Part shown: positions 45,225-54,771 of the stretch, one piece after another
Layout of the letters: every line of letters starts with the position of its first letter
Numbering within the stretch: position 1 is the first letter of the stretch
Origin: Fulvivirga sp.
GTDB lineage: Bacteria; Bacteroidota; Bacteroidia; Cytophagales; Cyclobacteriaceae
Direction of reading: 5' to 3'
DNA: 57,194 bases
Assembly: GCA_028280565.1 (NCBI GenBank)
Contig: JANQLQ010000288.1
Coordinates: forward strand, 1-57,194
Program-made: the position numbers and the translations under genes
Notes under the pieces: model-generated
What the model saw: only the letters and a program-made list of their open reading frames with translations
The model's database searches: none
Told to the model about the DNA's origin: nothing

Positions 45225-46433
45225 TTACCTAAGTTTCAAAGTAGCTAAGCTTAAAATCGCCAATAGGATCCCTACGATCCAGAAACGTGTCACGATCTTC
45301 GATTCATGTAATTCTACTTTCTGATAATGATGATGCAGGGGAGCCATTCTAAAAATTCGCCGCCCCTCTCCATATTTCTTCCGGGTGTATTTAAAATAAG
45401 CTACTTGCATAACCACCGAAAGATTCTCTACCAAGAAAATACCACATAACAGTGGGATCATCAGTTCTTTGCGAACGGCCACCGCAATAACCGCGATAAT
45501 ACCTCCTAGCGCTAAGCTCCCGGTGTCTCCCATAAATACCTGCGCCGGGTAGCTATTGTACCATAAAAACCCGATGCATGCACCTACAAAGGCTGTGCAA
45601 AAAATCACTACTTCACCGAGATTCGGAATATGCAAGATATCCAGGTATTCACTGAAGTCGACACGGCCAGATAAGTAGGCGAATATTGCTAATGTCAGTC
45701 CAATAATTGCAGAGGTACCAGCGGCGAGCCCATCGATACCATCGGTGATGTTGGCCCCGTTAGATACCGCTGTTATAATAAATATCACGATCAACACATA
45801 AATGATCCAGGTAAGGTCATGCCCCAGGAAAGGAAGGATCTTATCGTAATCCAGCTCATTATTTTTCAAAAAAGGTACCGTGGTTTTGGTGGACTTTACG
45901 TCTTGATAAGTCCTCACCACCTCTCCATCCTGGGCAATTACTTCATCAGAATACTCCCGGATCACTACCCCGTCATTAAAATATAAGGTCAGGCCTACGA
46001 TCAACCCGATCGTAATTTGTCCTACTATTTTAAACTTGCCTGCCAGTCCTTTTTTATTCTTTTTGAATACTTTGATGTAGTCATCCATGAAACCGATAAG
46101 CCCCAGGCCAATGGTAGCCACTAACAATAACACCACGTAAACGTTGTCCAGCCTGGCAAACAAAAGTACCGGCACTAGGATACCACTCAATATCATCAGG
46201 CCTCCCATAGTAGGTGTCCCTTTTTTCTCCATTTGACCATGTAAACCTAAGTCCCGGATGGTTTCACCCACCTGCTTCTTCCTGAGCATGTTAATGATCT
46301 GTTTCCCTAGGGAGATCGTGATGAACAGTGAAATCACAGCAGCCATACCGGCCCTAAAGGAGATATACTGGAACACTCCCGCCCCTACCAGGTTAAATTC
46401 TCTTTGCAGGTAATCAAAAAAGTAATATAACAT
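45225..46433 (-). CDS. mraY: phospho-N-acetylmuramoyl-pentapeptide-transferase
   Basis: It moves phospho-MurNAc-pentapeptide to undecaprenyl phosphate, giving lipid I. The 402 residues have about ten membrane segments. MraY motifs include [11 protein letters not shown], the Asp-rich [33 protein letters not shown] and the loop with APLHHHYQK. Starts 3 bases after murE. A predicted extra-membrane loop near 155-195 (Val/Lys/Thr-rich) is longer than in E. coli, as in other Bacteroidota. Confidence 0.97.
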   Translation of the reverse strand: MLYYFFDYLQREFNLVGAGVFQYISFRAGMAAVISLFITISLGKQIINMLRKKQVGETIRDLGLHGQMEKKGTPTMGGLMILSGILVPVLLFARLDNVYVVLLLVATIGLGLIGFMDDYIKVFKKNKKGLAGKFKIVGQITIGLIVGLTLYFNDGVVIREYSDEVIAQDGEVVRTYQDVKSTKTTVPFLKNNELDYDKILPFLGHDLTWIIYVLIVIFIITAVSNGANITDGIDGLAAGTSAIIGLTLAIFAYLSGRVDFSEYLDILHIPNLGEVVIFCTAFVGACIGFLWYNSYPAQVFMGDTGSLALGGIIAVIAVAVRKELMIPLLCGIFLVENLSVVMQVAYFKYTRKKYGEGRRIFRMAPLHHHYQKVELHESKIVTRFWIVGILLAILSLATLKLR

Positions 46434-46436
46434 GGG

Positions 46437-47900
46437 TCAGTTTGCCAATAGGTTTAACATTCTTCCTAGTACTTCTTTATCGTCAAAGGGGTGCTTCACT
46501 CCTTTTATTTCCTGGTACGACTCGTGTCCTTTACCCGCTACCAGGATAATATCCTTTTTACTTGCCAGCAGGCAAGCGGTCTTAATGGCCTCTTCCCGGT
46601 CTGCCAATACCACGGTTTTCTTATAATCAGCGGGACTTACGCCTGCCTGCATGTCTTTAATGATCTCTATGGGGTCTTCATCCCGTGGATTATCCGAGGT
46701 CAGAACGACTTTATCACTGAGCTTGCAAGCGACTGAGGCCATTAATGGCCGTTTTGCTTTGTCCCTGTTTCCGCCACATCCTACTACGGTGATGACCTGT
46801 TCATTGCCTGTTCGTAGCTGGTTTATAGTTTCCAACACATTTTTCAATGCATCCGGGGTATGCGCATAATCCACTATGGCGGTAACATCCGCCTTGGAAA
46901 TGATCTGCTCGAACCTGCCCGGGGCGCCTTCCATTAGGGACAGTTGCTTTAACACTTCGTCTTGATCTTCTCCCAGCAATACGGCAGTCGCATAAACAGC
47001 GAGCAGGTTGTAGGCATTAAAATCACCAATGAGCTTAAACCAGACATTCCTGCCCTCGATTTCCATTTCGAGGCCTTGTAACGTGTTGGCTACCAGCTTT
47101 GCCCGGAATTCTGCCGCACTTTTTAGCGCATAGGTATTCTTTGAAGCTTTCGTATTCTGTAACATGATCCTGCCCCGCTTATCGTCTACATTGGAAAGTG
47201 CAAACCCGGGTGAAGGCATATCATCAAAAAGCCTTTTTTTGGCTTTAATATAAGCATCAAACGTTTTGTGATAGTCCAGATGATCATGGGAGATATTTGT
47301 AAAAATGGCACCTTTAAACAGTAGTCCTGCTATTCTGCGCTGGTCAATAGCATGTGAGCTGGCTTCCATAAAACAGTAATCACACCCTTTTTCCACCATA
47401 TCTGCCAAGGTGGCATTTAAGCTAATGGCATCCGGGGTGGTATGTGAGGCGGGTATTACTTTATTATCGATCCGGTTACTTACCGTGGACAGCAGGCCGG
47501 TAGAGTATCCAAGTTTCCTGTAGAGGTCGAATAAAAGGGTAGCCACGGTGGTCTTCCCATTGGTACCGGTCACCCCTACGAGTTTTAGTTTTTCGCTGGG
47601 ATTGCCATAATAGTTAGAAGCGATTATGCCCAGTGCTTCGGCGCTGTCTTTTACTGCCACGTAGGTAATGCCCAACTGCGTATGTTTGGGTAAGTCCTCA
47701 CAAACCACGACCATGGCACCATTGTCTATGGCCGCCTTGATGTAAGCATGACCATCCACCTGTGTGCCCCTAACGGCCACGAAAAGGGTGCCCTGTTTCA
47801 CTTCCCGGGAGTCAAAAGCAATGGCTTCTACCTTACGTTCCATGTCTCCCAAGGTAGATACCAACGAAACTTTGTATAATATGTCCCTTACCGTTGTCAT
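46437..47900 (-). CDS. murE: UDP-MurNAc-tripeptide ligase, meso-diaminopimelate type
   Basis: It adds the third stem residue. The 487 residues show FDSREVKQGTLFVAVRG near 30, the P-loop GVTGTNGKTTVATLL near 110, EASSHAIDQRR and the substrate motif TSDNPRDEDP near 405. The DNPR form marks meso-diaminopimelate rather than lysine. Its ATG shares a base with the ftsI stop at 47900, so translation is probably coupled. Confidence 0.97.
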   Translation of the reverse strand: MTTVRDILYKVSLVSTLGDMERKVEAIAFDSREVKQGTLFVAVRGTQVDGHAYIKAAIDNGAMVVVCEDLPKHTQLGITYVAVKDSAEALGIIASNYYGNPSEKLKLVGVTGTNGKTTVATLLFDLYRKLGYSTGLLSTVSNRIDNKVIPASHTTPDAISLNATLADMVEKGCDYCFMEASSHAIDQRRIAGLLFKGAIFTNISHDHLDYHKTFDAYIKAKKRLFDDMPSPGFALSNVDDKRGRIMLQNTKASKNTYALKSAAEFRAKLVANTLQGLEMEIEGRNVWFKLIGDFNAYNLLAVYATAVLLGEDQDEVLKQLSLMEGAPGRFEQIISKADVTAIVDYAHTPDALKNVLETINQLRTGNEQVITVVGCGGNRDKAKRPLMASVACKLSDKVVLTSDNPRDEDPIEIIKDMQAGVSPADYKKTVVLADREEAIKTACLLASKKDIILVAGKGHESYQEIKGVKHPFDDKEVLGRMLNLLAN

Positions 47901-49990
47901 TAACCGAGTTGAATTAAAATTTCGTCCCCTTGCGTAACCTTCCTGCCTACAGGCAACGACTGTTCTATTACTCTTCCCTTCCCTTTTATCACCACCGTCA
48001 GGCCCGCACGCTCTAACACGTACAGTGCATCCCTTAGCGTCATTCCTTTTACATTTGGGGTTTGGCCTAGTTTAAGGGTGTTCCCTTTCCAAGCCACTGA
48101 ATTGCCAACAATGCTGGTACGCACCCAATCTCCCTCGCTATTGGTATGATTTGACACTCCTAGTTCATTGCATAAAAACTTCAGGTCTTGCTTATACCCT
48201 GCCCTTATCACGGGGAATATCCCGGGCTCTGCTTTAAATTCAGCGGCCATAGGAGCATGTATTTCGATGTTCCGGGCATAAATATTATCCGCAATTTCTT
48301 TGAAGACCGGGGCAGCCACATTACTCCCATATTGCCTCCACCCTTTGGGGTTTTTGATCAATACAATGGCACTATACTTTGGATTATCTGCCGGGAAATA
48401 ACCTACGAAAGAAGTGTAATATTTCTTCGTGTACCGGCCGTCCTGTAATATTTGGGCCGTGCCGGTCTTACCGGCAATTTTATAATGCGCGTTATTAATA
48501 TTGGAAGCCGTACCATTTTCCACGACACCTTCCAGCAATACCCTGAGCCTTACCAGTGCCTGGTCCGAGCAGATCCTTTCCCGCAGGACCACGGGCTCAT
48601 ATTCTTTGATCACCTTATCTGCCTTTCTTACTCTTTTCACGAAAACGGGCCGGATCATGGTACCGTCATTCGCCACTGCATTATATAGGGCTAGCACCTG
48701 CATAGGTGTTATTTCTAAGCCATACCCGTAGGACATCCAAGGCAAGGTAATGCCACTCCAATCCTTATCCTGCGGGCGTTTGATCTTGGGTTTCCCTTCC
48801 CCCATGATCTGGAGGCCCAAAGGCTGCGACATGCCTAACTTGTCCACGTATTGCAAGAATTTCCCGGGTTTGAGGCCAAAATGCTGGTCTAAGAGCTTGG
48901 CCATAGCTACGTTGGAGGATTTCTCAAACGCTGTTTTGATGGTAACCACACCGTACCCCCCCTCTTCATGATCGCGAACGGTGTTGTTATAAAATTTCTG
49001 TATCCCGTTACCGGTATCTACCGAATCAAAGATATTGATCCCGGCTTCTTCAAACAGTGCGATCATTGTGGCAAGCTTGAAGGTAGACCCTGGCTCTATC
49101 AGCCCCCCTACGGCGTAGTTATAACGCTCGTAGTAATAGCCATTGGCATTTCTTTCCAGGTTGACGATGGCCTTGACCTCTCCCGTAGCTACTTCCATCA
49201 CTGCTACCACACCGTAATCCGCCTCATGGTACTCCAGGGCACGCAGCAGGGCAGTTTCACTCACATCCTGCAAATTCACATCTACCGTACTTTCGATATC
49301 ATAGCCGTGCTCTGTTTTTACTTCGCTGCCATCGTAGAGGGGTTTCCACCCGCCCCCGGCTATTTTTTGGTACAACGCTTCTCCATCCTTCCCGGCCAGT
49401 TGTTCATCAAAACTGTATTCTAAGCCGGCGCCACGTTTATTTTCATTGATAAATCCTATGGTACGATGTCCTAAACTAGAAAAAGGTCGAAATCGCTTGT
49501 CGACCTTTTCGAATATCACCCCGCCTTTTAAGCGCCCGAGGCGAAAGATAGGCCACTTTTCTATTCCTTTCTTTTCCTGGTACCCCACCTGCTTCCTATT
49601 GAGCACGACATACTGCCGGCCAGAAGTCCTAGCATTGATCAGCAGTCTTCTATAAGATTCTGCCGACTTATCTTTAAAATGCCTAGACAGGCACAGGGCC
49701 AGGGAATCCAGCCCTTTTTTGAATGCTTCATCCGGGGGGCGTGTGGCGTCAAAAGCGACTTTGTAAAAGGGAAGGTCAGTAGCCAGCAGGCTGCCATTGT
49801 CCGAGTAGATATTGCCCCGCGTTGCCTTGACTACCCGGGTCTGGAAGCTGATCTGGTCAGCGATCTCTTTCCATTTTTCCCCTTCCGAGAACTGGATACG
49901 GCCCACCTTTACCACTACGGCCACGGCAAAGACCGTGACCAACAAGAATGCCACCCGTACACGTAATAATATGGACTTTTTAATGTTCAC
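47900..49990 (-). CDS. ftsI: division transpeptidase FtsI (PBP3) with a C-terminal PASTA domain
   Basis: The 696 residues have a membrane helix (about 9-27), a PBP dimer domain and the transpeptidase with active-site GSTFKLAT (Ser near 305), SSNVAMAKL (SxN) and KTGTAQ near 510. The last ~60 residues form a PASTA domain (PNVKGMTLRDALYVLERAGL). It cross-links septal peptidoglycan with FtsW. The start is a GTG at 49990 that overlaps the ftsL stop (GTGA). Confidence 0.96.
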   Translation of the reverse strand: MNIKKSILLRVRVAFLLVTVFAVAVVVKVGRIQFSEGEKWKEIADQISFQTRVVKATRGNIYSDNGSLLATDLPFYKVAFDATRPPDEAFKKGLDSLALCLSRHFKDKSAESYRRLLINARTSGRQYVVLNRKQVGYQEKKGIEKWPIFRLGRLKGGVIFEKVDKRFRPFSSLGHRTIGFINENKRGAGLEYSFDEQLAGKDGEALYQKIAGGGWKPLYDGSEVKTEHGYDIESTVDVNLQDVSETALLRALEYHEADYGVVAVMEVATGEVKAIVNLERNANGYYYERYNYAVGGLIEPGSTFKLATMIALFEEAGINIFDSVDTGNGIQKFYNNTVRDHEEGGYGVVTIKTAFEKSSNVAMAKLLDQHFGLKPGKFLQYVDKLGMSQPLGLQIMGEGKPKIKRPQDKDWSGITLPWMSYGYGLEITPMQVLALYNAVANDGTMIRPVFVKRVRKADKVIKEYEPVVLRERICSDQALVRLRVLLEGVVENGTASNINNAHYKIAGKTGTAQILQDGRYTKKYYTSFVGYFPADNPKYSAIVLIKNPKGWRQYGSNVAAPVFKEIADNIYARNIEIHAPMAAEFKAEPGIFPVIRAGYKQDLKFLCNELGVSNHTNSEGDWVRTSIVGNSVAWKGNTLKLGQTPNVKGMTLRDALYVLERAGLTVVIKGKGRVIEQSLPVGRKVTQGDEILIQLG

Positions 49991-50349
49991 TTTTCAATCA
50001 CGATCTTTTCAGGGGGTCTTAAACTTTCTTCTATTCCCAGTTTTTGTACTTTTCTAGCTACTTCAGATTGCTTGCTGGCGTACATATAGTCTGCTTTCAA
50101 CGTGGTGTAATCCGCCCTAAGGTCTTCCACCTCCTTTTTTAGCCTATCGATCTTCCTCGTGTTTTTCTCCGCATAGTGCGTGTTTCCTATGTAGAAAATA
50201 CCCACTATGGTCACAAAAAGAACATAGGGCAAATATTTGACCGGCAGTCCATAGTCAAATACACCGTTGATCTTCAGCACATTTTCTACCCGGGAGAATA
50301 TGCTTCCTCTCGATGTGTTTTCTTTGATCTTAAATGTATTTGTTGCCAT
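49987..50349 (-). CDS. ftsL: FtsL-like division protein
   Basis: The 120-residue bitopic protein has one membrane segment (about 43-60, YVLFVTIVGIFYIGN) followed by a coiled coil (KIDRLKKEVEDLRADYTTLK). Its place between rsmH and ftsI, where FtsL stands in dcw clusters, and this layout support the call, since FtsL is poorly conserved in sequence. It starts 2 bases after rsmH ends and overlaps ftsI by four. Confidence 0.88.
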   Translation of the reverse strand: MATNTFKIKENTSRGSIFSRVENVLKINGVFDYGLPVKYLPYVLFVTIVGIFYIGNTHYAEKNTRKIDRLKKEVEDLRADYTTLKADYMYASKQSEVARKVQKLGIEESLRPPEKIVIEK

Positions 50350-50351
50350 TA

Positions 50352-51269
50352 TTATTTTTTTTCGGCTACCCGGAGCTTAGCGCTCCTAGCCCTGTTGTTT
50401 TCTTTTATTTCTTCTGCTGAAGCTATTATGGGTTTCCTGTTCACCGCTACCAGGGGTTTGGTGATGTTTCCATAAAAATCTTTTTCCACTTCTCCCTTAG
50501 CCTTCCCTTTGGCAATAAAGTTTTTTACCGGCCGATCTTCCAGTGAGTGATACGACATGATCACTAACCTGCCCCCGGGCTTCAGAAGTTCTACTGCCTG
50601 CCCCAACATTTCTTCCAATGCTGTCATCTCATCGTTCACCTCTATCCGCAGCGCTTGGAACACCTGGGCGTAGTACCGGTTTTCCTTCCCTTTGGGAGCA
50701 TACCTGCTTAAAATTTGCTTTAGGTCTTCCACGGTACCGATCTCGCGATTGATCCGGGCCGCTGTAATGGCCTGGGCCAATGTTTTTGCATTCCTGACCT
50801 CCCCATATCGCCCTAGCACATCCTGCAACTGTTCTGCCGGGTAGGTATTTACCAATGCCTTTGCCGTAAACTCCCCTGACCGGTCCATCCTCATGTCCAG
50901 GTCAGCATCAAACCGGGTAGAAAACCCTCTTGCTGCCTCGTCAATTTGATGAGATGAAATACCCAAATCCGCTAGGATGCCATCTACTTCTTTAATCCCA
51001 TACATTTTCAAGTACCTTTTTAGGTACCTGAAATTTGCTTCAATAAATGTGAAAGAACTTTTATTTATTTTCTCGGCATTTGATTTTGCATCTTCATCTT
51101 GGTCAAATGCATACAAATGGCCGGTGGTTAGTTCCTCTAAAATCGCCTTGGCATGCCCGCCTCCTCCGAAAGTAAGATCGATATAGATCCCATCTTCTTT
51201 AATATTCAATCCCTGCATGCACTCTCTAAGCATTACCGGCTTATGGTAGCTATACGCCTCCTGCGGCAA
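50352..51269 (-). CDS. rsmH: 16S rRNA (cytosine1402-N4)-methyltransferase
   Basis: It methylates C1402 in the ribosomal P site. The 305 residues show YHKPVMLRECMQGL, the SAM-binding YIDLTFGGGGHAKAIL, DGILADLGISSHQID and RLVIMSYHSLEDRPVKNF near 240. The only possible start is TTG at 51269: the preceding in-frame codons are ACA and then a stop, the TGA of the upstream gene. It begins three bases after that stop. Confidence 0.97.
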   Translation of the reverse strand: MPQEAYSYHKPVMLRECMQGLNIKEDGIYIDLTFGGGGHAKAILEELTTGHLYAFDQDEDAKSNAEKINKSSFTFIEANFRYLKRYLKMYGIKEVDGILADLGISSHQIDEAARGFSTRFDADLDMRMDRSGEFTAKALVNTYPAEQLQDVLGRYGEVRNAKTLAQAITAARINREIGTVEDLKQILSRYAPKGKENRYYAQVFQALRIEVNDEMTALEEMLGQAVELLKPGGRLVIMSYHSLEDRPVKNFIAKGKAKGEVEKDFYGNITKPLVAVNRKPIIASAEEIKENNRARSAKLRVAEKK

Positions 51270-51272
51270 TGT

Positions 51273-51632
51273 TCAGGCATTTAGTTTTTTCACGAAACTG
51301 CACAAACCCTGCTGCCCTTCGGACACCAGTTTTGTTAAGAGCTCCAACTTTTTGGAATCTGCTACCCCCAATCTCTTCGCTAAGAGTAATTGTGCTTCAA
51401 ACTCAAAAGTTGAGACTAAGGCTACTTCTAAGTCATGCTTTAATCTCGTTTCGTTTGAGAATATATCACGCGATGTATACGTGGGCATTATAAAATCAAA
51501 GACCTGTGGTTTCAATCCTAGCTTTACAGCGCCGGGGAAACAATAAAGAATATCATTGTAGATATCTGCTGCCTTTTGCATTGCCTTTTGCCAAACTTTC
51601 AGCTTTTTATACCTTCTACCGGGATAAATCAT
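51273..51632 (-). CDS. S23-like four-helix-bundle protein inserted between mraZ and rsmH
   Basis: The 119 residues resemble the four-helix-bundle family first seen in 23S rRNA intervening sequences (S23, also Avd-like): YKKLKVWQKAMQKAADIYND at the start and FEFEAQLLLAKRLGVAD near 78-94. The usual middle motif SIPSNIAEG is replaced by a divergent stretch (FDFIMPTYTSRDIFSNE). No rRNA lies nearby. It sits 11 bases after mraZ and 3 before rsmH, in the same direction, so it is transcribed with the dcw cluster. Its role is unknown. Confidence 0.8.
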   Translation of the reverse strand: MIYPGRRYKKLKVWQKAMQKAADIYNDILYCFPGAVKLGLKPQVFDFIMPTYTSRDIFSNETRLKHDLEVALVSTFEFEAQLLLAKRLGVADSKKLELLTKLVSEGQQGLCSFVKKLNA

Positions 51633-51643
51633 CTACTTCTTAG

Positions 51644-52090
51644 TTATTGTCCATCCAAATATTTTTGTGCCAATGCCGAAAACTCTGCCGGATCATCCCC
51701 TACATGCTCTTTGTACATTGCGGGATCCCAGATCTCCACTTTATTCCCCATACCCACTACCACGGCATCCTTACCCAGCTTTGCATGGCTCATCATCGGC
51801 TTCGGGATCAAGAACCGCCCCGTATTATCCAACTCCACCACGGAACTGCCACTGAAAAACTGCCGCTGGATCTTCCTGTACTCCGGGTTGAACTCGTTCA
51901 GGCCCGCTATCTTCGAATGGAGCTTTTTAAATTCTATCATCGGGTACAAGATCAAACATGGCTCAAAACCTTTTCTTATCACCAGCTCATTACCAGAAGA
52001 TTCCGGAAGGGTGCTTTTGATCTTTGCAGGAAGGACCAGCCTGCCTTTCGCATCGATCTTACACTCAAACTCACTGGTGAAAAAAGTCAT
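51644..52090 (-). CDS. mraZ: transcriptional regulator MraZ
   Basis: The 148 residues carry two SpoVT/AbrB-like domains with the DxxGRxxxP pattern: DAKGRLVLPAK near 14-24 and DNTGRFLIPKPM near 87-98. MraZ rings bind repeated boxes before their own gene and regulate the dcw operon. Matching boxes (AAAGTGGT, 10-bp spacing) lie upstream here. It is the first gene of the cluster. Confidence 0.97.
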   Translation of the reverse strand: MTFFTSEFECKIDAKGRLVLPAKIKSTLPESSGNELVIRKGFEPCLILYPMIEFKKLHSKIAGLNEFNPEYRKIQRQFFSGSSVVELDNTGRFLIPKPMMSHAKLGKDAVVVGMGNKVEIWDPAMYKEHVGDDPAEFSALAQKYLDGQ

Positions 52091-52120
52091 TGACTATAGT
52101 ATACTCGTATTCTAATATTC

Positions 52121-52128
52121 AAACATAT
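52121..52128 (-). promoter_or_regulatory. mraZ (dcw) promoter, TAnnTTTG element
   Basis: TATGTTTG on the minus strand is an exact -7 match, 30 bases before the mraZ ATG. No clear TTTG stands at -33; the MraZ boxes begin about there. It is the likely main promoter of the ~16-kb dcw transcript. Confidence 0.6.
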
Positions 52129-52148
52129 AAAAAAAACTGACATAATCC

Positions 52149-52176
52149 ACCACTTTCTACCACTTTACACCACTTT
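52149..52176 (-). promoter_or_regulatory. MraZ operator: three AAAGTGGT boxes
   Basis: Reading the minus strand, AAAGTGGT occurs three times with exact 10-base period (52176-52169, 52166-52159, 52156-52149). MraZ of mycoplasmas binds tandem AAAGTG(T/G)N3 boxes, and E. coli MraZ binds repeated TGGG-type boxes, so this is very likely the self-operator. It lies just upstream of the -7 element, covering the -33 region, which suggests repression. Confidence 0.75.
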
Positions 52177-52277
52177 TTAACATTTTTTAACAATGAAGCC
52201 CACGAAATGGGAAGTAAAAGCACAAAAAACACGTTGAATGGAAATCCAACTAGGAATCTAAGGGTAGACTGAAAGGG

Positions 52278-53462
52278 TTAAATAATATGCTTTTTAGCTA
52301 GGTTTTCTATATCCAGGGCGGTTAAACCCAGTTTTTCACCGAGGATAGGATAGGTATGTTCACCAAATTTTGGTGGTGGGAGAAAGTGGGAGAAATTTAC
52401 TGGTAATCCCTCGGCCACGAAAGATCTTAGCCCGCTGGGACCACGATCACCCATGATCAGCTTATGGGCGCCGGGTAAACCTAGTGCTTCAGAGACCTTG
52501 TTGATCTTTCCTGCAGGCACTTTGTGTACTTCCAGTTTCGCCAGTAGTATATCACTTTTTATTTTCCTTATCTTGCCTTCTAGCAGGATGTCAAGTTTTT
52601 GACGATTTTTTACTCGCTCGGCGTTGTTGCAAAAATCCGCATCGCCAGGCACATGATGCAAGCCCAGGATATCACAAAGTTTTTGAAATTGAGTATTTGT
52701 GCCTACGGCCAAGATCACCTGGACATCATCCAGCGTAGTAAAGATATCTCCATACGGGGCTATATTAGGATGTTTTGAGCCTTTTCGCCGAGGTTCATTC
52801 CCGGTAGTAAGCCAGTTAGCCCCCTGGTTGGCTAAGGAAGCCAAGGCCGTGTCGATCAGTGAGACGCTAACGTGGGCACCTTTTCCTGTTTTCAGCCGCT
52901 GTATGTAAGCCAGGAGCATTGCTTCTTTTAGTTGATGCCCCGCCAGGATGTCGATCAGCGCTACAGGCATTTTCGTGGGGGCGCTATTCATTTCTCCATT
53001 CATATACATAAAGCCGGATTCCGCCTGGATCACGGCATCATAACCCACTTTGGGATTTCCAGGGCCGTACCCGGTGATCTCCCCATAGATGAGCTCTTTA
53101 TTGAAGGTAGAAAGGGTTGGGTAATCTACCCCGAGTTTTTCGGCATCGCCCGGTTTATAGCTGGCGATCACGAAATCGCTCTGCCTCGTCAATTGGTAAA
53201 AGATCTCGCCCCCTTCGGAAGTAGAAATGTCTAAACTAAGGGATCGTTTTCCCCAATTGGTACACGAGAAATAAGCCGATACGTCTCCTTCATGTTCCGC
53301 GGGGGTTCGCCAGCTTCGGGTAACATCTCCGCGTGTTTTGGGGTTTTCGATCTTGATCACTTCTGCACCTAACTCGGCGAAAAACTGCCCTACGCTAGGC
53401 CCCGCCAGCACAGAGGCAAGTTCTAATACTTTTGTTCCTTTGAACAATTCCTGCAAAGCCAT
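52278..53462 (-). CDS. CaiB/BaiF CoA-transferase family III protein
   Basis: The 394 residues are a complete family III CoA-transferase: LELASVLAGPSVGQFFAELGAEVIKIE at the start, NWGKRSLSLDI, and the catalytic Asp in VALIDILAGHQ near 168. These enzymes move CoA between acyl groups; the substrate cannot be read from sequence. It is unrelated to the dcw cluster and starts back to back with the TlpA-like gene (28 bases apart). Confidence 0.93.
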   Translation of the reverse strand: MALQELFKGTKVLELASVLAGPSVGQFFAELGAEVIKIENPKTRGDVTRSWRTPAEHEGDVSAYFSCTNWGKRSLSLDISTSEGGEIFYQLTRQSDFVIASYKPGDAEKLGVDYPTLSTFNKELIYGEITGYGPGNPKVGYDAVIQAESGFMYMNGEMNSAPTKMPVALIDILAGHQLKEAMLLAYIQRLKTGKGAHVSVSLIDTALASLANQGANWLTTGNEPRRKGSKHPNIAPYGDIFTTLDDVQVILAVGTNTQFQKLCDILGLHHVPGDADFCNNAERVKNRQKLDILLEGKIRKIKSDILLAKLEVHKVPAGKINKVSEALGLPGAHKLIMGDRGPSGLRSFVAEGLPVNFSHFLPPPKFGEHTYPILGEKLGLTALDIENLAKKHII

Positions 53463-53490
53463 TGTTGTAGACCTTTGAAAATTCTAATCG

Positions 53491-54711
53491 ATGTTAAAAC
53501 TACGGAGAATACCGTCACTATTGTACATTCTTTTCATTGTTTCCTGTGGTTCTCAACATAATGAACCCATAATGCTAAAACCTGGCTTATGGCGCGGGGT
53601 CTTAGAAGTCCAAAATAATGAGCTGCCGCTTAACTTTGAGGTGGTCCAAGAAAATGGTGTCAAGATATACCTGCTTAACGCCGAAGAACGCATCGAATTG
53701 GACGAGATCAAGATCGAAGGGGATTCCATTTTTATACCTATGCATATTTTTGATGCTGATATCAAAGCCGCTATTACGGAAGACAGGATGGTGGGCACTT
53801 GGACCAAAAATTACGAAGATGACTATGTGATCTCTTTTGAAGCGGTGCATGGCGCATCTTTCCGATTTCCTCCTGCACAAAATGAACCCAAAAATTTTAA
53901 CGGCAGCTGGGAGGTCACTTTTGTGCATCACGAAGACCAGGACACTACGGAAGCCGTGGGCATTTTCTCACAAAAGGGCAGCTCGGTAACGGGTACTTTC
54001 CTTACCCCTACCGGGGATTATCGCTACTTGGAGGGGACCGTGGACGGTGATGAGATGAAGTTAAGCACTTTTGACGGTGGCCATGCTTTTTTATTTAAGA
54101 CCAAGCTGACGTCGGCAGACCGGCTTTCCGGTGATTTTTGGTCGGGTAAGCGATGGCATGAGACCTGGACAGCGGTGAAGAACGAGCATGCTGCCCTGCC
54201 TAACGCGGATTCTTTGACCTTCATCAAAGACGGTTACAATGGCTTGGCCTTTACGTTCCCGGACCTGGAAGGTAAACCGGTTTCATTAGAAGATTATAAG
54301 GGTAAGGTGGTCATCCTAGCTATTTTTGGCACTTGGTGCCCAAACTGTATGGATGAGACCAAGTTCCTCAAAAAATGGTACGAAGAGAACCGCCATCGTG
54401 GCGTGGAGATCCTGGGACTAGCCTACGAGGCGAAGGATGATTTCGAGTATGCCCGTGATCGTGTGCTGAAAATGAAGGAGAAGTGGGACGTCCAGTATGA
54501 TTTTGTGATCGCAGGGACGAAAGATAAAGAAGAGGCGGCAAAAACGTTGCCTATGCTCAACCATGTATTGGCTTTTCCTACCACCATCTTTGTGGACCGG
54601 GACGGGGAGGTACGAAGGATCCACACGGGTTTTACCGGGCCGGGGACAGGGCATTACTACGACCAGTTTGTGAAGGAGTTTAATGAGACGGCGGATGGGT
54701 TGCTGGAGTAG
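53491..54711 (+). CDS. TlpA-like thiol-disulfide lipoprotein
   Basis: The N-terminus has a short signal peptide with lipobox IVSC (C19), so a lipoprotein. The 406 residues include an N-terminal beta-rich region (about 30-240) of DUF4369-like type and a C-terminal thioredoxin domain. Its active site is GTWCPNC near 280-286, followed by MDETKFLKKWYEE and the cis-Pro segment FPTTIFVDRDG. It probably reduces disulfides in the periplasm; the partner is unknown. Confidence 0.9.
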   Translation: MLKLRRIPSLLYILFIVSCGSQHNEPIMLKPGLWRGVLEVQNNELPLNFEVVQENGVKIYLLNAEERIELDEIKIEGDSIFIPMHIFDADIKAAITEDRMVGTWTKNYEDDYVISFEAVHGASFRFPPAQNEPKNFNGSWEVTFVHHEDQDTTEAVGIFSQKGSSVTGTFLTPTGDYRYLEGTVDGDEMKLSTFDGGHAFLFKTKLTSADRLSGDFWSGKRWHETWTAVKNEHAALPNADSLTFIKDGYNGLAFTFPDLEGKPVSLEDYKGKVVILAIFGTWCPNCMDETKFLKKWYEENRHRGVEILGLAYEAKDDFEYARDRVLKMKEKWDVQYDFVIAGTKDKEEAAKTLPMLNHVLAFPTTIFVDRDGEVRRIHTGFTGPGTGHYYDQFVKEFNETADGLLE

Positions 54712-54739
54712 GCAAGCAAATCATTGGATACGGTTTATG

Positions 54740-54771
54740 TTGTAGAGGCGATTGATGAATCGCCTCTACAA
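54740..54771. repeat. 14-bp-stem palindrome (REP-like)
   Basis: TTGTAGAGGCGATT (54740-54753) and AATCGCCTCTACAA (54758-54771) form a perfect 14-bp stem with the 4-base loop GATG. It lies 29 bases after the TlpA-like gene. Palindromes of the TTGTAGAGaCG type are scattered in Bacteroidota and cyanobacterial genomes. It could also act as a terminator for the TlpA-like gene, although no T-run follows. Confidence 0.65.
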
